A DNA stretch of 64,000 nucleotides, from positions 28,634,213 through 28,698,212 of the forward strand of contig OZ234493.1 in assembly GCA_965153455.1 (NCBI GenBank), given 5' to 3'. Position 1 is the first letter of the stretch; every line of letters begins with the position of its first letter. Below are positions 37,567-49,910 of this stretch, in pieces. The DNA comes from Sphagnum compactum (lineage: Eukaryota; Bryophyta; Sphagnopsida; Sphagnales). The translations under genes were made by a program, and so were the position numbers. A model generated the notes under the pieces. It saw only the letters and a program-made list of their open reading frames with translations, searched no databases and was not told where the DNA came from.

Positions 37567-37672
37567 GTTATTGTTTGTTTAGGTGTTTCAGATTCTCGTG
37601 TTTTTTTTCTCTGTGTATCTGTTTTCTTTCTGTGAGAAGAAAACCTTGGCATGCTCAAGAGAGTGGTTGAGG
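36480..37672. promoter_or_regulatory. CpG-richer upstream and 5'-leader region of the RFWD3-like gene
   Basis: GC and CpG rise sharply from about 36580. Overlapping open frames occur on both strands (minus 36849-37052; plus 36913-37236) but I recognise neither. The segment 37200-37460 has diverged direct repeats: TTTTCTTC(A/T)(A/T)GA, a gap, then GAGGTTTGTTTTCAGT(C/T) at 37258 and 37332. These fit a promoter plus transcribed 5' leader. A small divergent minus-strand transcript cannot be excluded. Confidence 0.4.
37527..37565. repeat. (GA)n microsatellite
   Basis: About 39 bp of uninterrupted GA lies roughly 110 bp upstream of the putative RFWD3 start codon, likely within its 5' UTR. GA tracts are common in plant leaders. 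Confidence 0.9.
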
Positions 37673-40600
37673 ATGAGGGAGGCTGAGGCTGCTGCTCCTC
37701 CTCCTAAGCGTTTTCGTCTCTCTATCAAGCGTCATCGGTCGAGTCTCCCTCCCCCGATTCCCAAAGATCCCGCTGATATACCGGCAACCTCTGCTATCGA
37801 CCATTTGAGCGATGGATCATCAAGGAGGAAGTCCTTGGCTGCGAGCTCGCAGCACGGGCCTTCTTCTTCTCCTTCGACTGCGAGAGGAGAACCAGTAGAC
37901 AATGCTGGAGACGTGTATCGTACTGCAGATAAATCTGTAGGAGCTTCACCCTTGAGCTCAGATGGATTTGCAGCCGGGAGCTTGGCTGCCGAGGAAATCT
38001 GCTTATTACGTCGATGTTCGTCCTCAGCCTCAGATTCCGGACCCTCAGAAGTTGCTGCTGCTGGTACTGTTCCAAGCTCAGGCAAGGTTCCAATCCTTCT
38101 TCTCTTCGGCTAATTCGGTACTAAGGCAAGTAGATCTCTCAAAGTCTCAGAATTACAGACTTTTTTCTCTTTTGGTTTCAATAGATGCAGCACTGTAGCA
38201 GCAGTCAGTGAATGCAAGGAGTGGAATTTGTGAAGCTGGTGATATGGATCTAGAGATAGCCTGACGATTGACTTGGGCATGGCAGAAGCAGAGGGGAAAA
38301 AGGAGAAAGACGAAGACTTTTTGGTACAGTGTTCACAACGCCTTCCATCAGAGTCAGCGGCGGCAGAAGTTCCTACTCATGATGCCGTAGTGGCTTTGGA
38401 AGAAGAAGAAGAAGAGGCAAGAGAGAATTTCAACTTCGTCCTAGAGCAGCAGCCTCTCGATGGAATCCCTTCCACACTGACGACATTTCATGATCTCTTG
38501 AATGAAATGGAGGCTCAGGAGTTGTTGGAGCATGAACCAAACGCTCCAAGCGACGCTGAGCAACTGGATGATGTGAATAACATTGCTGCAATGGATCCTG
38601 TCACCATTCCTGAAGATCCTGTTGTGATTCCTGAAGCTATGAGTGAGTTACTCAGTCTTCTTGGTACTGTGGACAATGCAAGTTTCAGAACAACTTTCCA
38701 GTTCCATTAACCCTTGATCATGGTTTCTCTGATGGAGATCCACTCTCTATCAGAGAAACAATGTTCCACTATTTTATCACTTGACAGTTGGAGCTTTGTG
38801 CCATGATCTGATGCTCTCTCAGTGTTGATATGATGCTTCTTATCATGCAGACAATGAGCCAATGGTTCAATCAAATACTGCTGCATGGGCACTGACAACT
38901 TTGGTACAAGAGCAGCAGCTCAGAGCACCTGAGGTGGTTGAAATCTCAGATGAAGAAAGGGCGGACAATGGGACTGCCGGAGTGAATACGGATATTGATG
39001 ATCTGGGAGGAGGCAATGGGTCTGGGCAACTGGATGATGATGATTTTCATGCTCCTTCCACCAATGCTGATTTTGCAGCTTTTGCTATTCCTGCAGGTGA
39101 GTAGAAATCTGAGGGTAGTGGATTATGTGAGAATCAGAGTTTTGTGGGCACTTCAGTTCTTTATGTGCAAGATGTTGTGTTTTACTCTTATATTGTTGAT
39201 GATTGTTGCAGGCAGTTTTAAGGATATGGACTCGAAGCCTGATCAAGTTAGCACTCAGAGGCCAGGAGATGGGGAACCAGATGTGGTCACATGTCCAATA
39301 TGCATGGAAGCATGGACGAGCATTGGGAGTCACCGCATTTGGTATCCTTTGTTTGCATTTGTTAAACCCTAAACCCATTCGTAGATATTTCCAGTGACAT
39401 GCTTGATTTCAGATGACTGGATTTTTCCTTGAGAGCTATAATATATCAAAGATGAAGTCAAATCTTGTGTCCTCTCTCAAGACATGAGCCTTAGGTTTAT
39501 CAATGGATCTCAAGGTGAGGTTTTGGCATTTGCAGCTCATTGGCATGTGGTCACTTGTTTGGAAAATCATGCATCAAGCGCTGGCTTAGACAGGCAGGCA
39601 AGAAGCAAGGGAAGGTACTACTGCCTTGAATTTATATTTTTCTTTGCAAGCTTCAACTCAGCAAGGGTATGATCAGTGAAAATAAACAATGTCACACCCC
39701 AATACAGTGCTTAGAAGGTATGGGAAACAACAACAATGCCTACGCAAGTATACACAAATGTTCATCCAGGAATATAGCCTGAAGTTTGCCATCACATTTT
39801 GTGGTGAACTTTGAACTTATATCAGGTGGTTTTGTGTTGTCTAGTGTCCACAATGCAACTGCCGGGCTAGAGTTGAGGACCTGCGTACGCTTTATGTTCC
39901 ACGAATTGCTGTAATTGATGGGGAGGGCCAGCAGATAATGCAAGTATGGAGCCTTCTGATTTGAAACTCCAGATTTTAAGAATGATTTGCTTGTGTCTAA
40001 GCTTAGGATTAGGTTTTTGGCGCAAGTCTAAGACTTGGGTTTTTTTTGTTGTTGTGTGAGAAGCAGGAAGTTGGGGTTTTGCGTGCTCAAAATGCACAAC
40101 TCAAGATGCAGGTATGCATTGTGAAAATCAACAGGTTAATGTGATATTCAGTTTCTCACCACTAGGTGAGAAAATTGTGTACAAAGAAGGGGTTGCAGTT
40201 GTGCCTACAAATCCACAGTGGACAGGCTTGCATACTTTTGCATGGCTAGTAGGTTTAAATCTAACAAACACTCTTTTAAAACCTGCTCTGTATGTCTGCA
40301 GATTTCTGAGCTGATGGAGGAGATTCACTGTTCACAGGTTTGTACTGTGAAATCTATTGATGTGGTTTACAAGAGCAATGTTAGTTGGAGGATATGTCAA
40401 CCAAGCATGTTCTCAAAGACTTGTTTGTTCCTAGGGTAGCATGATAGGGCTTTTAACTGTGTTGTTATACTTGAGGGACAAAAGCTTGATCTAGACAAAC
40501 ATTAATTACTGACTCATATGTGCTTGTACTTGTCTCTGACTGTGAAGATGTCTCATATCTTCAGCTGCAATTTCAAATGTTTGTCCAATGCTCTACACTC

Positions 40601-43309
40601 ACAAGTCTACAGTGGAAACAGCTTTGATAAGCTGTTTGTCTTCATCTTTGTGCAGGCTCTGCTTTCAGTGCTCTGTCCAGAGCAGCATGATGCTCTCAAT
40701 GCATTTCAATGGACACAATGTCAGCAACTTCAGAGAACACCAGAGAGTTTGAGAACCCTGCATCAACCCATACAACCCAGAATTATACCTGTTCCACCCT
40801 TACATCAGGTGGCTCACGAAAACCACAGGCAGTTTCCAACAAACATAGGTCAGGCTGACTTGAAAAACTGTAGGAAGTACCAGTCTCACAAACTACAGAC
40901 TCAATTTGCCCAGCATTCTTCTTGCAACTACACAGGAGGATCAGGTATGCGTAATCAAGCATCACCTGAGCTCAGGGTTTTGCAAGAGAGGAACATTTGG
41001 GGGCAGTCTTATGCCCTGGAGTCTTCAAGAATCTCAGAGTGTGCTGGAATTCGAGAACCCAGACAAGGAAAAAGGGATAGCACCCAAGCCAGGCCATTGC
41101 GGACATTTTCTTCTTTGGCATCAATTGGTAGTCGAGGCCTGAAAAGCACCTTTGTCCTCCAAGTAAGTTTAATTTTCATCATCTGAAGCACAGATTTCTT
41201 GCACAAAAAGTCATCCAGTTCAAGGCCTTTAAGTCACATGTCAAAGTCCAATTGTGCTGGAGTACGTTTGAAGTGTTGGGGGTGATGCTTCACTCATTTA
41301 TATTATTTTGGCAATGTCTAATACCAGGATGAAGTGCCATTGCAAGGTGCAAAAGTTTTTGATGTGAATGCACATAGCCAATTACTCCTTGTATCACACA
41401 AACCAGCTGATAGTGGGGCCAGCTCTGGCCTGATGAAGGTGCGACACTTTATTTCTCCCTTGAAGATTTATGAATGCCAATTAATTTCTGATGTTTGAGT
41501 GGATTGCCTGACTGGTAGCTTCTGAAGTATGATCTGGAATAACAGAGAAGGGTGGAAACAGATGAGCTTGATGGCATTATCTGAGGGTGAATGCATAGAT
41601 GTTCCTTCAGGAACAAGTGTCATCCGTGATATTCGTATTGCACCATCTGGCACTAGGGCTCCTGGAAGACTGGCATTGGTTGCTTCCTTAGGCAAGAAAT
41701 TGACTGTCTTCAGGTATGGGCACTTTTTTTGGCCCTCTTTCTCAATCTTATTTTGTGCTTGTTATTCAATCATCCTGGAAATCTCTGGATGAGTTTATGT
41801 ATTTTATGGATCTTGTCATGCTCTTGCTTCCTCATAATATCAGTGGTAGAAACTGGCTGAACAGATTTGTGTTATGTTTCTTGCAGTTTAGAGAGCAATA
41901 ATGTGGTCATCACATATGCTTTGCAGGTGTGCAGTCCTTACTTATTTCCTTTCTGACAAGAGCTGTGGAATATTTTCCTTTCCTCAGTTTTGCATACAAC
42001 TATTTATTCTTCATTTAGACCAAGGTTTTTGGAACTGATGGAAATGGGACCCCTCAATTGCAGAGCCCGTCCTGGTCATGTGCATGGGATCCCTGTGATC
42101 CGAATCAGGTCTACTCTGGTTTGCAGGTACTAAGATGGATCATCTTGAACTCATTTACTGTCTAGAGCTTCATATTGTTGGTAGCCTCAATCATGTACAG
42201 AAGCCCTTTCCCTCCAAACTGGGTGCTTCCTGTTTGAATGCTAGAGTAGTGATCTGTAGCCAACATATATGACATGGAAGTCAAAATTTGCAGAATGGAT
42301 CACTGCTGGTGTTTGATATGCGCCAAACAGGAGCACCGATAGCTACTCTGAAGGGTCCTAGCTGCAACCCCATTCACACACTCCAGCATGTTCCAGAGCA
42401 TTCAAGATTGGCTGAACAGGGCGAATCTGTCAAGGAGACAAGTGGCCTTCTGAGTGCATCTTGCAGCAGCCTCTGTTTCTGGTCGGACATCGGCTCTTCA
42501 AATCTCCAAACTGATGGGTACAGGCAAGCCCATTTTGTGCAAAATCCTCTGCAAGAACAAGTTTTTTTTCCCAGTAATGTCATGTAATATAATAAACCCT
42601 GGATCTTGCCTACGTATGTTGTTGCTATTATATTCAACTTTTGAGCTCGTCATTTTGTTTTGCCATTTCTTAATGCAGGCCAATGTGTCTGTCACAACCA
42701 GCAGAATCTTCAGTCTGTGTCTCACTTGCCTACAATGCAGTGATTGACATGGCTGTTGCATCCTTCAGGCCAAAACCAACCCAATTTGTTGATGTTGAAG
42801 CCCGATCCACATCATCTCCCTCACCCACTTTGTCCTCCCCAGCAGAAGTACCTAGTCAGCCCACTGACTCCTTAGGTTTGCCTGAAGACATGGGGCTATT
42901 ACCTTCTCACATTTCTTACAGCAGGAAACCAAAGTCTCCATTCCCTGCTGAAGACAAGGATAGAAGTACAGTGCTTCATGAACCAAGTTTTTTTTGGGAG
43001 CAGCAAGGTCGCATGGTTGGGCACAAGAGCCAGAGAGTGATGTCAAGGTCTGCAATTGTCAGTGAATGGCAACCTGATCAAGCCTCAGGCAGCAGAACAA
43101 ATCCTGAGACTGGCTCCTTGTATGCATTTGGAGATGAGGGAAGTAATTCTGTCTGGCTTTGGGACTTGGTTTCGAGAGCCAAGACCCAGTCCCTCATTCC
43201 TCATCACTCTCCCGTGCTTGACATCAGGAGTGTGCATACTGCTGGAGCTGATATTCTTGGCTGTATTAGTGAACGAACTTTGCAGGTTTACAGAAGGTTG
43301 CCACCATAG
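37673..43309 (+). CDS. RFWD3: RFWD3-type E3 ubiquitin ligase (RING + coiled coil + WD40)
   Basis: Likely exons: 37673-38086 (N-terminal), a region at ~38200-38642 with an apparent frame break, then 38851-39096, 39212-39341, 39536-39614, 39845-39943, 40067-40111, 40302-40337, 40656-41162, 41328-41438, 41562-41713, 41887-41926, 42019-42126, 42294-42523, 42679-43309. From ATG 38279 onward the frame is continuous (925 aa). A C3HC4 RING is split across three exons: CPICMEAWTS, then CSLACGHLFGKSCIKRWL, then CPQCNCRARVEDLRTLYVPR. A coiled coil follows (VGVLRAQNAQLKMQ), then WD40 blades (GAKVFDVNAHSQLLLVSHK; SVIRDIRIAPSG; SCAWDPCDPNQVYSGLQNGS; SLLVFDMRQTGAPIATLKGP; SVWLWDLVSRAKTQSLIPHH). RFWD3 acts in the nucleus in replication-fork and crosslink repair by ubiquitylating RPA and RAD51 (known from animals and plants). 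The acidic N-terminal region (EEEEEEARENFNF) is poorly conserved. The intron at 42524 starts with GC. Confidence 0.9.
42524..42678 (+). other. GC-AG intron in the RFWD3-like gene
   Basis: The exon ends TACAG and the intron begins GCAAGC. The acceptor TTAATGCAG precedes GCCAATGTG. Splicing here joins phase 2 to phase 1 and gives GYRPMCLSQPAES. No GT nearby restores the frame, so a GC donor is the best reading. Confidence 0.75.
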
Positions 43310-44344
43310 ATTTTCCAGAGGAACTGAGAACCCATCTGGTTCCTAATCATTTTGGGCTTGCATGGTTTCAATCAGTTGCAGATAGGGGACAGGTGCTGTA
43401 TCTTATCAACCTTCAGGAGAATTGCAGAACCAAAATTGCTCTCTATGACAATCTGGACATCTGCTGAGGTTAGAAAGTTGACACCTTGCTTATTTGCTAA
43501 CTCAAAGCTCAAGAAACTTTTTGAGCTTTCTGGGTTTCTCTTCTTCACAGACGTAGTACAGTAGCAACCAGAATCGGTCAGCTCTCCATGTTTAAGAAAG
43601 AGAAAGTCCAGTTCCAGTCATGTAGTCGCAACTGGTGTTAGCTAGTTCTCTGTGGATATTCTCTGGTTCCAGTTTAGATCTTGTCTTTGTAAATTTGATG
43701 GAACCTCTGGATGAGGTTTTGAGCAAGTTTTGATATATGCCAAAGTTCAGCAGCAAAAGACTTGTATGTATTGGGTAATGGCCATTGGGAGGATCCCACT
43801 GAGTGGTGGGCGGGCTGTGAACCAGGTATGACCACTGGTCATTATCTGACCTTAATGGCACACAGGAGAGATCTTATCTGTTGTGGCATTTTGAACAGTT
43901 ACCCCATTTTATTTGGTTTGATATTTCATGTTTATGAGTGTTGGATGCAGTAGAGCAGCACATACAAGATTCTTAAATTTTCTGCTCTCCTCTTTGATCT
44001 GTTGCCAAATTTGGCTAATTTTTATTGTGTACAATTTGCCTGTTTGGCTACATTATAAAATCAGAAAAAAAAAAACTCTGTAGCAGATTGATGCATGCTT
44101 CTTTTAATGCAACGATATTGTGTCTCAAAATAATTCTAATGCATGTACAAAATGAAATCGTGAAGATTAAGTCTGTTCACTTGTGGAAAAGTGTGTCGCA
44201 CATAACAATAGAAGAGAGATAAAGTAAACCCAGCAAAACTTTGTTCCTTTCACAAAGCTTTTTAGCACAGAAGGAAAGCAACCCAAGCCTCTCCTCAGAG
44301 TATTGTGGTCTAAACCCTAACTCTATAATATGTTATAAAAAAGC
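43310..44344. other. Convergent intergenic region (3' flanks)
   Basis: Lies between the RFWD3 stop and the SSL stop on the opposite strand. No coding exon seen. It should carry the 3' UTRs of both genes. Confidence 0.5.
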
Positions 44345-46567
44345 TTAAGAAGAAGCTACTCCTGACGGTAGAGTATAAACAGCGATTTGGGGCAAAAGAA
44401 CAGATCCGATATAAAGCTTTCCATCATACTCTTCCACTTCACTTGGCAATCGAACCACTTGGCCTGTCTGATCCTCAAGGACCTCCTTCACACTCCCGTC
44501 AGCACCATAACGTATGATCATTGCATGTGGCTTCCCAATGGCAAGCTGGTACAAGTAGCTTTGTGGGATAGGAAGTCGACCCAGGAGATAGCGTAGCCAT
44601 GGAAGAGTCCCCAGATAAGTGTCAGGCGCGTAGCGAACCGCATGCAAAGCTACCCAAAAATCACCGTTTTCATTGCGTCGGACATTGTCTGGCCATCCTG
44701 GCAAGATCACAAATGTCTCATGTGTGCCTGCCTTCTCTCCCTTCAGCCAGAATCGCACCAACCTGTCCTCAATTCAATGGCAAAAACAGATGATCGAATT
44801 ATCAAGACAAAGCACTTGTATCCACAAAGAAATTGCAAAGAAATATCTCTTTGACAACAATTTGAAGGTTGTTCGACAATGAGTGCAATCATGTAACTTC
44901 CTCATGAGAGGGTCACTCACAAGACATCAAGACAAGCACCAGGGTTGTAAAGTTGCTGATTGCATACTACATACAGGATTGCACATGGACACTGTGTAGA
45001 TCATGAAGAATTGAAGCTCAAAACGTTGTCAATCAGGCACCAGTAGTTATTTAGTTGTCAGTGCACTCACAAAGCTGAGTTTGAGGAGCTCCAAAACCAA
45101 ATTGAGGAAGTTTGAAATTCTTAAAGTTTCTGGGATTATTAGTGATATACAATGAGTTCAAGATTGAGTCTATTATCCCTGAAGAAATTGTGGAAGATTT
45201 TTCTTTTTCTTTTTCCCATTGTACCTGCCATTTCTGGTGTCGCAAATCACAATAAATGTGCCATCTTTACTGACAGCCAGCCCATTGGAAACACGCAAAT
45301 TGTTGATGAGAACGGTGGTTTGTTTTGTGGCAGGATCATACTTCACAAATCTGCCGGTGTCATCTCCTTCAAAACTTGCAATGAAAAATTGCCTGTCAAA
45401 AAATTTCCGCACCGAAATCAGTTTCAGTTTCTGAGATAAAGAAGAAAGATTCTATAGCAGGAGCAGATCCCATTACCCATCTTGCCAGTTCCATTGTACA
45501 GATTCTACAGCAGCAGATCCCATCAACAGTTCCTCAATTCCAGTGCAAGAAGATTCTACAACAGCGGATCCCATCAGCATATACTCAATTCCAGCATAAA
45601 AGATTCCCATCATCAACATGTCCTCCTCAATTTCAGTGTCAGATTCTTGAAGAAATTCGTGACAGAAGTTTCTTCATGTTCGAGAGACCTGTGAAGGTCC
45701 CTTATGCCTGAGTATTATCATCTGTTTTTTGTTTGTTCCTTCCTTACCTGCGATGCCATTTGGTGCTGCTGTCAGTGAAATACAAGACGCCATCTTCATC
45801 AAAGTCAAGATCATTGCAGAATTTCATGGGGACGCCGTCAATCTCTGCAACAACGGACTCTGCCTGACCTCCTTCCGGTCCCACCTTGAGTATCCCCAAG
45901 TATGCATCTGCAATCCAGAGATCGCCTGTCTTCTTGTTGAAGCGCAGACCCAAGGGACGCCCACAAATATGCTCAAATGCCAGATTCGGAGCTGGCGGAT
46001 TCTTGGGGGCACAAATTTCTGACCTAATTTGTATGACCCACCACCACCCCCACAAACAAATTGCACACAGTTTTCAACCTGAAGAATCAATCCTTCATTC
46101 AATAAACAAAACACATGATCCACAGTCTCAATAAACCCTCAACTGTAAGAACTCACAACTGGCAGCAGCAGCAGCAAGAAGAACACCGACCCAAGAAAGG
46201 GATTTGGGACTATTTTTGGGTTCAGCTACCTGTTTTTGGAAGTGTATGCAAATGTGGACCATCCAAGCTCTGGGCCATCATATCTGATGACTGTGCCATC
46301 GCTGACACCCGTATAAGGCCCTCTTCCTTGGGAATCAAACACGAAGCTCTCGGGTCCAAGAAAGGGGCCTCTCCAAATCTCTGCTTTCTGGAGCTTGTTC
46401 TCGGTGTCCCTTATCAAATTGTCCATCACATGAGACGGAGCTGGTGCCAAATACTGTGGTTTGAAATTCTTCTCTCTTCCTGCTAGTGACAGCTTCCATG
46501 GATCAGTACCCAAATACCATGCTGCAGCTGTGATGACTAACAACACGATTATACTCATTGTTGCCAT
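44345..46567 (-). CDS. Strictosidine-synthase-like / APMAP-like six-bladed propeller protein (4 exons)
   Basis: Exons on the minus strand: 46567-46230, 46023-45748, 45392-45225, 44762-44345. They total 399 aa with matching phases and GT-AG introns. The N-terminus is a signal anchor (MATMSIIVLLVITAAAWYLG). The propeller follows: GPESFVFDSQGRGPYTGVSD, RPLGLRFNKKTGDLWIADAY, MKFCNDLDFDEDGVLYFTDS, FFIASFEGDDTGRFVKYDP, VSNGLAVSKDGTFIVICDT, and LPGWPDNVRRNENGDFWVAL. The C-terminus is LPQIAVYTLPSGVASS. The family contains plant strictosidine-synthase-like proteins and animal APMAP. Most members lack true strictosidine synthase activity and are thought to be membrane- or ER-associated hydrolase-like proteins. 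Length is typical of plant members (about 370-400 aa). The ATG at 46567 is chosen because the upstream in-frame extension has no ATG. Confidence 0.92.
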
Positions 46568-46689
46568 CTTGATTGATTCTTTCTTTCCTCCTCTCCTGCT
46601 GCTTCCCTTACCTCCCACTCCTGGCCCCCCCAAAAGACCTTTCCAAGCTCTTCTCTTTTGTTTGTTGCTGCAGAGTACTAATTCAGACC

Positions 46690-46830
46690 TTCAAGCAAGT
46701 TCTCTCTCTCTCTCTCTCACTCTCTGTCATTCCCCTGCTAAGCAAACAAAGCTCAAAGCTAAGAAGCTCAGAAGCTCAGAGCTCAAAGCTCAAAAGCTCA
46801 GAGCTCAAAGTTCAAAGCTTCTACCACTCC
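46690..46830. promoter_or_regulatory. CT tract and AGCTC repeat cluster upstream of the SSL gene
   Basis: A (TC)n tract at about 46700-46722 is followed by a run of repeats built on AAGCTCA/GAGCTCAAAG (46741-46825), about 10 copies. It lies in the 5' leader or core promoter of the SSL gene on the minus strand and contains several SacI-like palindromes (GAGCTC). Confidence 0.6.
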
Positions 46831-47024
46831 TCCTGCTGCTTGCAGATCTTGAGCTTTAATGATGCTCTGATATCTGGCAAACGGAAGATTTAGGAGTGAA
46901 GAAGACTCAGGATGATGAAGAAGAATAAGAAGAGGAAGACTGAAGACTGTGTGAGTCAATGTGAGAAGTCAATTTGGGTCTAGTCAAAGTTGATACACAG
47001 ATGGACCAAACCTACCATTACTGT

Positions 47025-47052
47025 TGACTCATCATGAGTCCATCATGAGTCA
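47025..47052. promoter_or_regulatory. Clustered TGACTCA/TGAGTCA-type motifs
   Basis: TGACTCATCATGAGTCCATC followed by ATGAGTCA gives one TGACTCA, one near copy and one TGAGTCA in 28 bp, with further TGAGTCAA and GTCAA strings at 46951-46990. TGA[C/G]TCA is the GCN4-type core bound by plant bZIP proteins, and GTCAA is the W-box core. The cluster sits about 460 bp upstream of the SSL start. Function is inferred. Confidence 0.4.
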
Positions 47053-47089
47053 GGAACCAGAAAAATAATTATCCTAAATTTAAATTACC

Positions 47090-49500
47090 ATGATATTTAG
47101 CATTGAAAATTAAGTAATAATAAAATAATAAAATGATAAATAAAATAAAAGTCAAATTAAAATTTGAAATAATTGAAAATTAGTAATGATGATACTATCA
47201 AATTTATTAAATCGTTTTATCATAATAGAAAATTTTAAGAATAATAAAATAATCATTTTTAATCATTTTTTAATAGTAGGAATAGTAATAATGATATAAT
47301 GGTGATTTCTTTAACACCCTGTTTTGGTTTTGGGGTTTTGTTGAATTGTTTGATTTTGCCACTTTAAAAGGAGAGAAAGTTCATAGTTGAACAAATATGA
47401 TACTTTCATTAGGGTTTTGAGAACATTAAGAGTCTCCAGTTTGACCTTTTGTATTCAATGTGTGATTTTGGTGTCATATGAGGATGACAAAGTAAGGCAT
47501 GTGCTTTTGGACATTGAGAACACAAGGAGAGAGAGAGAGAGAAACCCATTGAAAGAAACAAAGAAAGACTTTTTTTGGTAAATAGAAAGGGAAATATAAA
47601 GGCATACTTTTACTTCAAATCACACACACAAATGTCTAGATTCTTATGCGAGGTAACGAAGGGTCATTCTCGCGGGGTTTTGGTATATATTGTAGTTAGT
47701 GCATTCTAGACAATAGCTCATTTGTGATAGATGACAACTCTTTTGTTTTAGGTTTTCTTTGTCATTGTTCATTGTCATTTTGTACTCACGAGTCCTCTTT
47801 GCATTGGGTTTTTACCCATTTTTGTTGATTGCTTGCTTTTATTTTTTCTTTGGGTGGTTTCTTTTTGCCTTGTACTCTTGTTGGATGGGTTCCTTGATTT
47901 TTATTTACATGGTTTTTCTTCTTTTTTGGTATAGGAGAAGAGTTTTAATTTAGGCCCTTCACATGTGTAAAGAATTGATAGTTTTTTTTGTTTTTGGGAA
48001 GCTTGGAGACATCATGCGACATAATGTGACTCTTGTTTTTTTCAATCTAGGAGAGCTTTCGTGCAATTACATTGTTTCCATTCATTTACATTGTGCAATT
48101 CTTGTTTTTTACGACTTGGAGAGTTTTTGAGAGCTTTTATGTAACTAAGTTGTTCCAATTCATCAACATTATGGTGATTTTTATCTTGGAGTTTGTCATG
48201 GTTTTTATGTTCTTCTTTTTTGTTTCATGGTGCTTTTCATGCTTTTATTTAGTACTTTTTGTGCATTTTTTTTTTTTGGGGCATCAATTTTTCACTTTGT
48301 TTTTTCTTTGCATTTTTTGTTTTTTATTATATGTTTGCCTATGTTCAGGCGAGGACTAACATTATTTGATCATTTTGGTCATTTTGTTTCTTTAAGTGTG
48401 TTAGTTTAGTTGGTCGGTTAGGTTTCAATTAGTTAAGGATAAATCAAGTTAGCTTAATTGTTAAGGTTTAGATTTCAAATTAGTTCAAATGTGAATAAGG
48501 TTCAAAATATTATGTGGATAGAATATAATCCTAGTTTGTGTGATTTAAAATCACTTTTGATGACTTGAAATTCCAACACTAGTGTTATATGCAAATTTCA
48601 TATGTTTTGTACATGGTGTTAGTTTTTGCAATTTTGTGTGAAAATGTTGGATTTGAATTCCTTGTTTTCTTTGCAAATGAGTGATTATTTTGGTTTCGAC
48701 ATGGTGTAACAATCCAAATATTTTCATGTTATGTTTTATATGTGTGATGATGGTCATAGTTGTAAACGTCAACATAGGAATGCATGACATGTTTGTTTTG
48801 TGCTTCTTGTTTTTTATGCAAGTGAGGGTGAACATTGTTGCATTTTTTAATTCGTTTTATTATGTAGGTGTGGTTCCCATTACAATAGTTCTTTTTGAAG
48901 ATTATATATATATAGTTGTTTGTTGTTGTGTTTTTTAGTTTAGGTTGTTTACATGTTATGAACATGTGTTTTTTCCTTTTTTGTGTCAATGTTGACATCA
49001 ATGCATAATTGTTGCATTGTGTCATGTCATTTTCATTTTGTGTCAATGCTTGCCTTATGAAAGTGGTTTTTTCGACTTATGCAATTTTGAATTTTTTTAT
49101 TTTTTTTAATGTGTTGGCGCCAACATTTTTATCATGTGGTGGAAAATGTTAAGTTTTTGAGTGAACTTTAACATCTAGGTTGGTATTGTGATTTTTTTTG
49201 GTATGTTTTTTCATCGTTTTTTTCTTTTTGTTTTAACAATTTCCACGATTAACAAACCAATTTTGAAAAGCTATGTAATGAGGGTTTTTCAATATCATTG
49301 TTGAAACCCTAATTGATATTTTTCTTACACTATTCACACTATTCATATTTAGTGAATTGATTGATCTATTAGTTTTTGGACACATCATCTACATCATCTT
49401 TGACTACAAATATTGGTGATTTGTTGTGGTCTAATGATGGGTTTGAAATTTATGTGTAGTCTCCTTGTTTTCTTAAATCTAATGAATTGCATCTTGAAGT
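47090..49500. other. AT-rich and T-rich intergenic DNA, no gene seen
   Basis: The left part is A/T-rich and 47700-49300 is T-rich on the plus strand, giving Phe/Leu/Val-rich spurious frames. No supportable exon. Confidence 0.5.
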
Positions 49501-49502
49501 AG

Positions 49503-49910
49503 ATGTTAATTTGTTTGCACATTAACCTTTATATTTTGATAAATCTTGAAAACTTTGACATCATTAATCCTAATTTTTTGGTAATGATTATATTGGTGAT
49601 CCCAACTTTGAAATCATTTAATTTTGTTGATGAGTATGACTATGAATATCCTATTAGTGAAGTATGTTTGAATCTTCATTTTAATATTAATGAGAAATAT
49701 ATGGAGAATGTCAACAAAGGGGGGGTTCACAGAGCAAGTAAGCATATTGAACTTTGGGCAAGGAATGCATTGGACAAATGGAGAATGTCTCATGGTTTTG
49801 ATATTGGAAAGTTCATGGTAAATCTCTTGGGAAGTGAAAACCCTAAAGGATTTTGTGCACTTGTTTTTATTTGTTTTAGAGATGATAAAAAGGTATTAAT
49901 TTCAATGTAA
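49503..49910 (+). pseudogene. Possible Crypton-like / DUF3504 transposon protein fragment
   Basis: The plus frame ends with a protein-like stretch: EYPISEVCLNLHFNINEKYM, then ENVNKGGVHRASKHIELWAR, NALDKWRMSHGFDIGKFMVN and LLGSENPKGFCALVFIC, ending at a stop (49910). The spacing 'W..NAL..WR...GFDI.K....L' resembles the N-terminal part of DUF3504 proteins of Crypton tyrosine-recombinase elements. The upstream part (before about 49620) is low complexity. No catalytic Arg/Tyr residues are visible, so this is only a fragment. It could alternatively be a lineage-specific exon. Confidence 0.3.

Noticed and set aside
37092-37658. 188-aa minus-strand open frame with Ser-Leu repeats
   Set aside because: Driven by the (GA)n tract and antisense to the RFWD3 leader.
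47759-48410. Hydrophobic open frames resembling membrane proteins
   Set aside because: They arise from T-rich DNA (Phe/Leu/Val codons), with no splice sites, no conserved pattern and similar frames in neighbouring junk.
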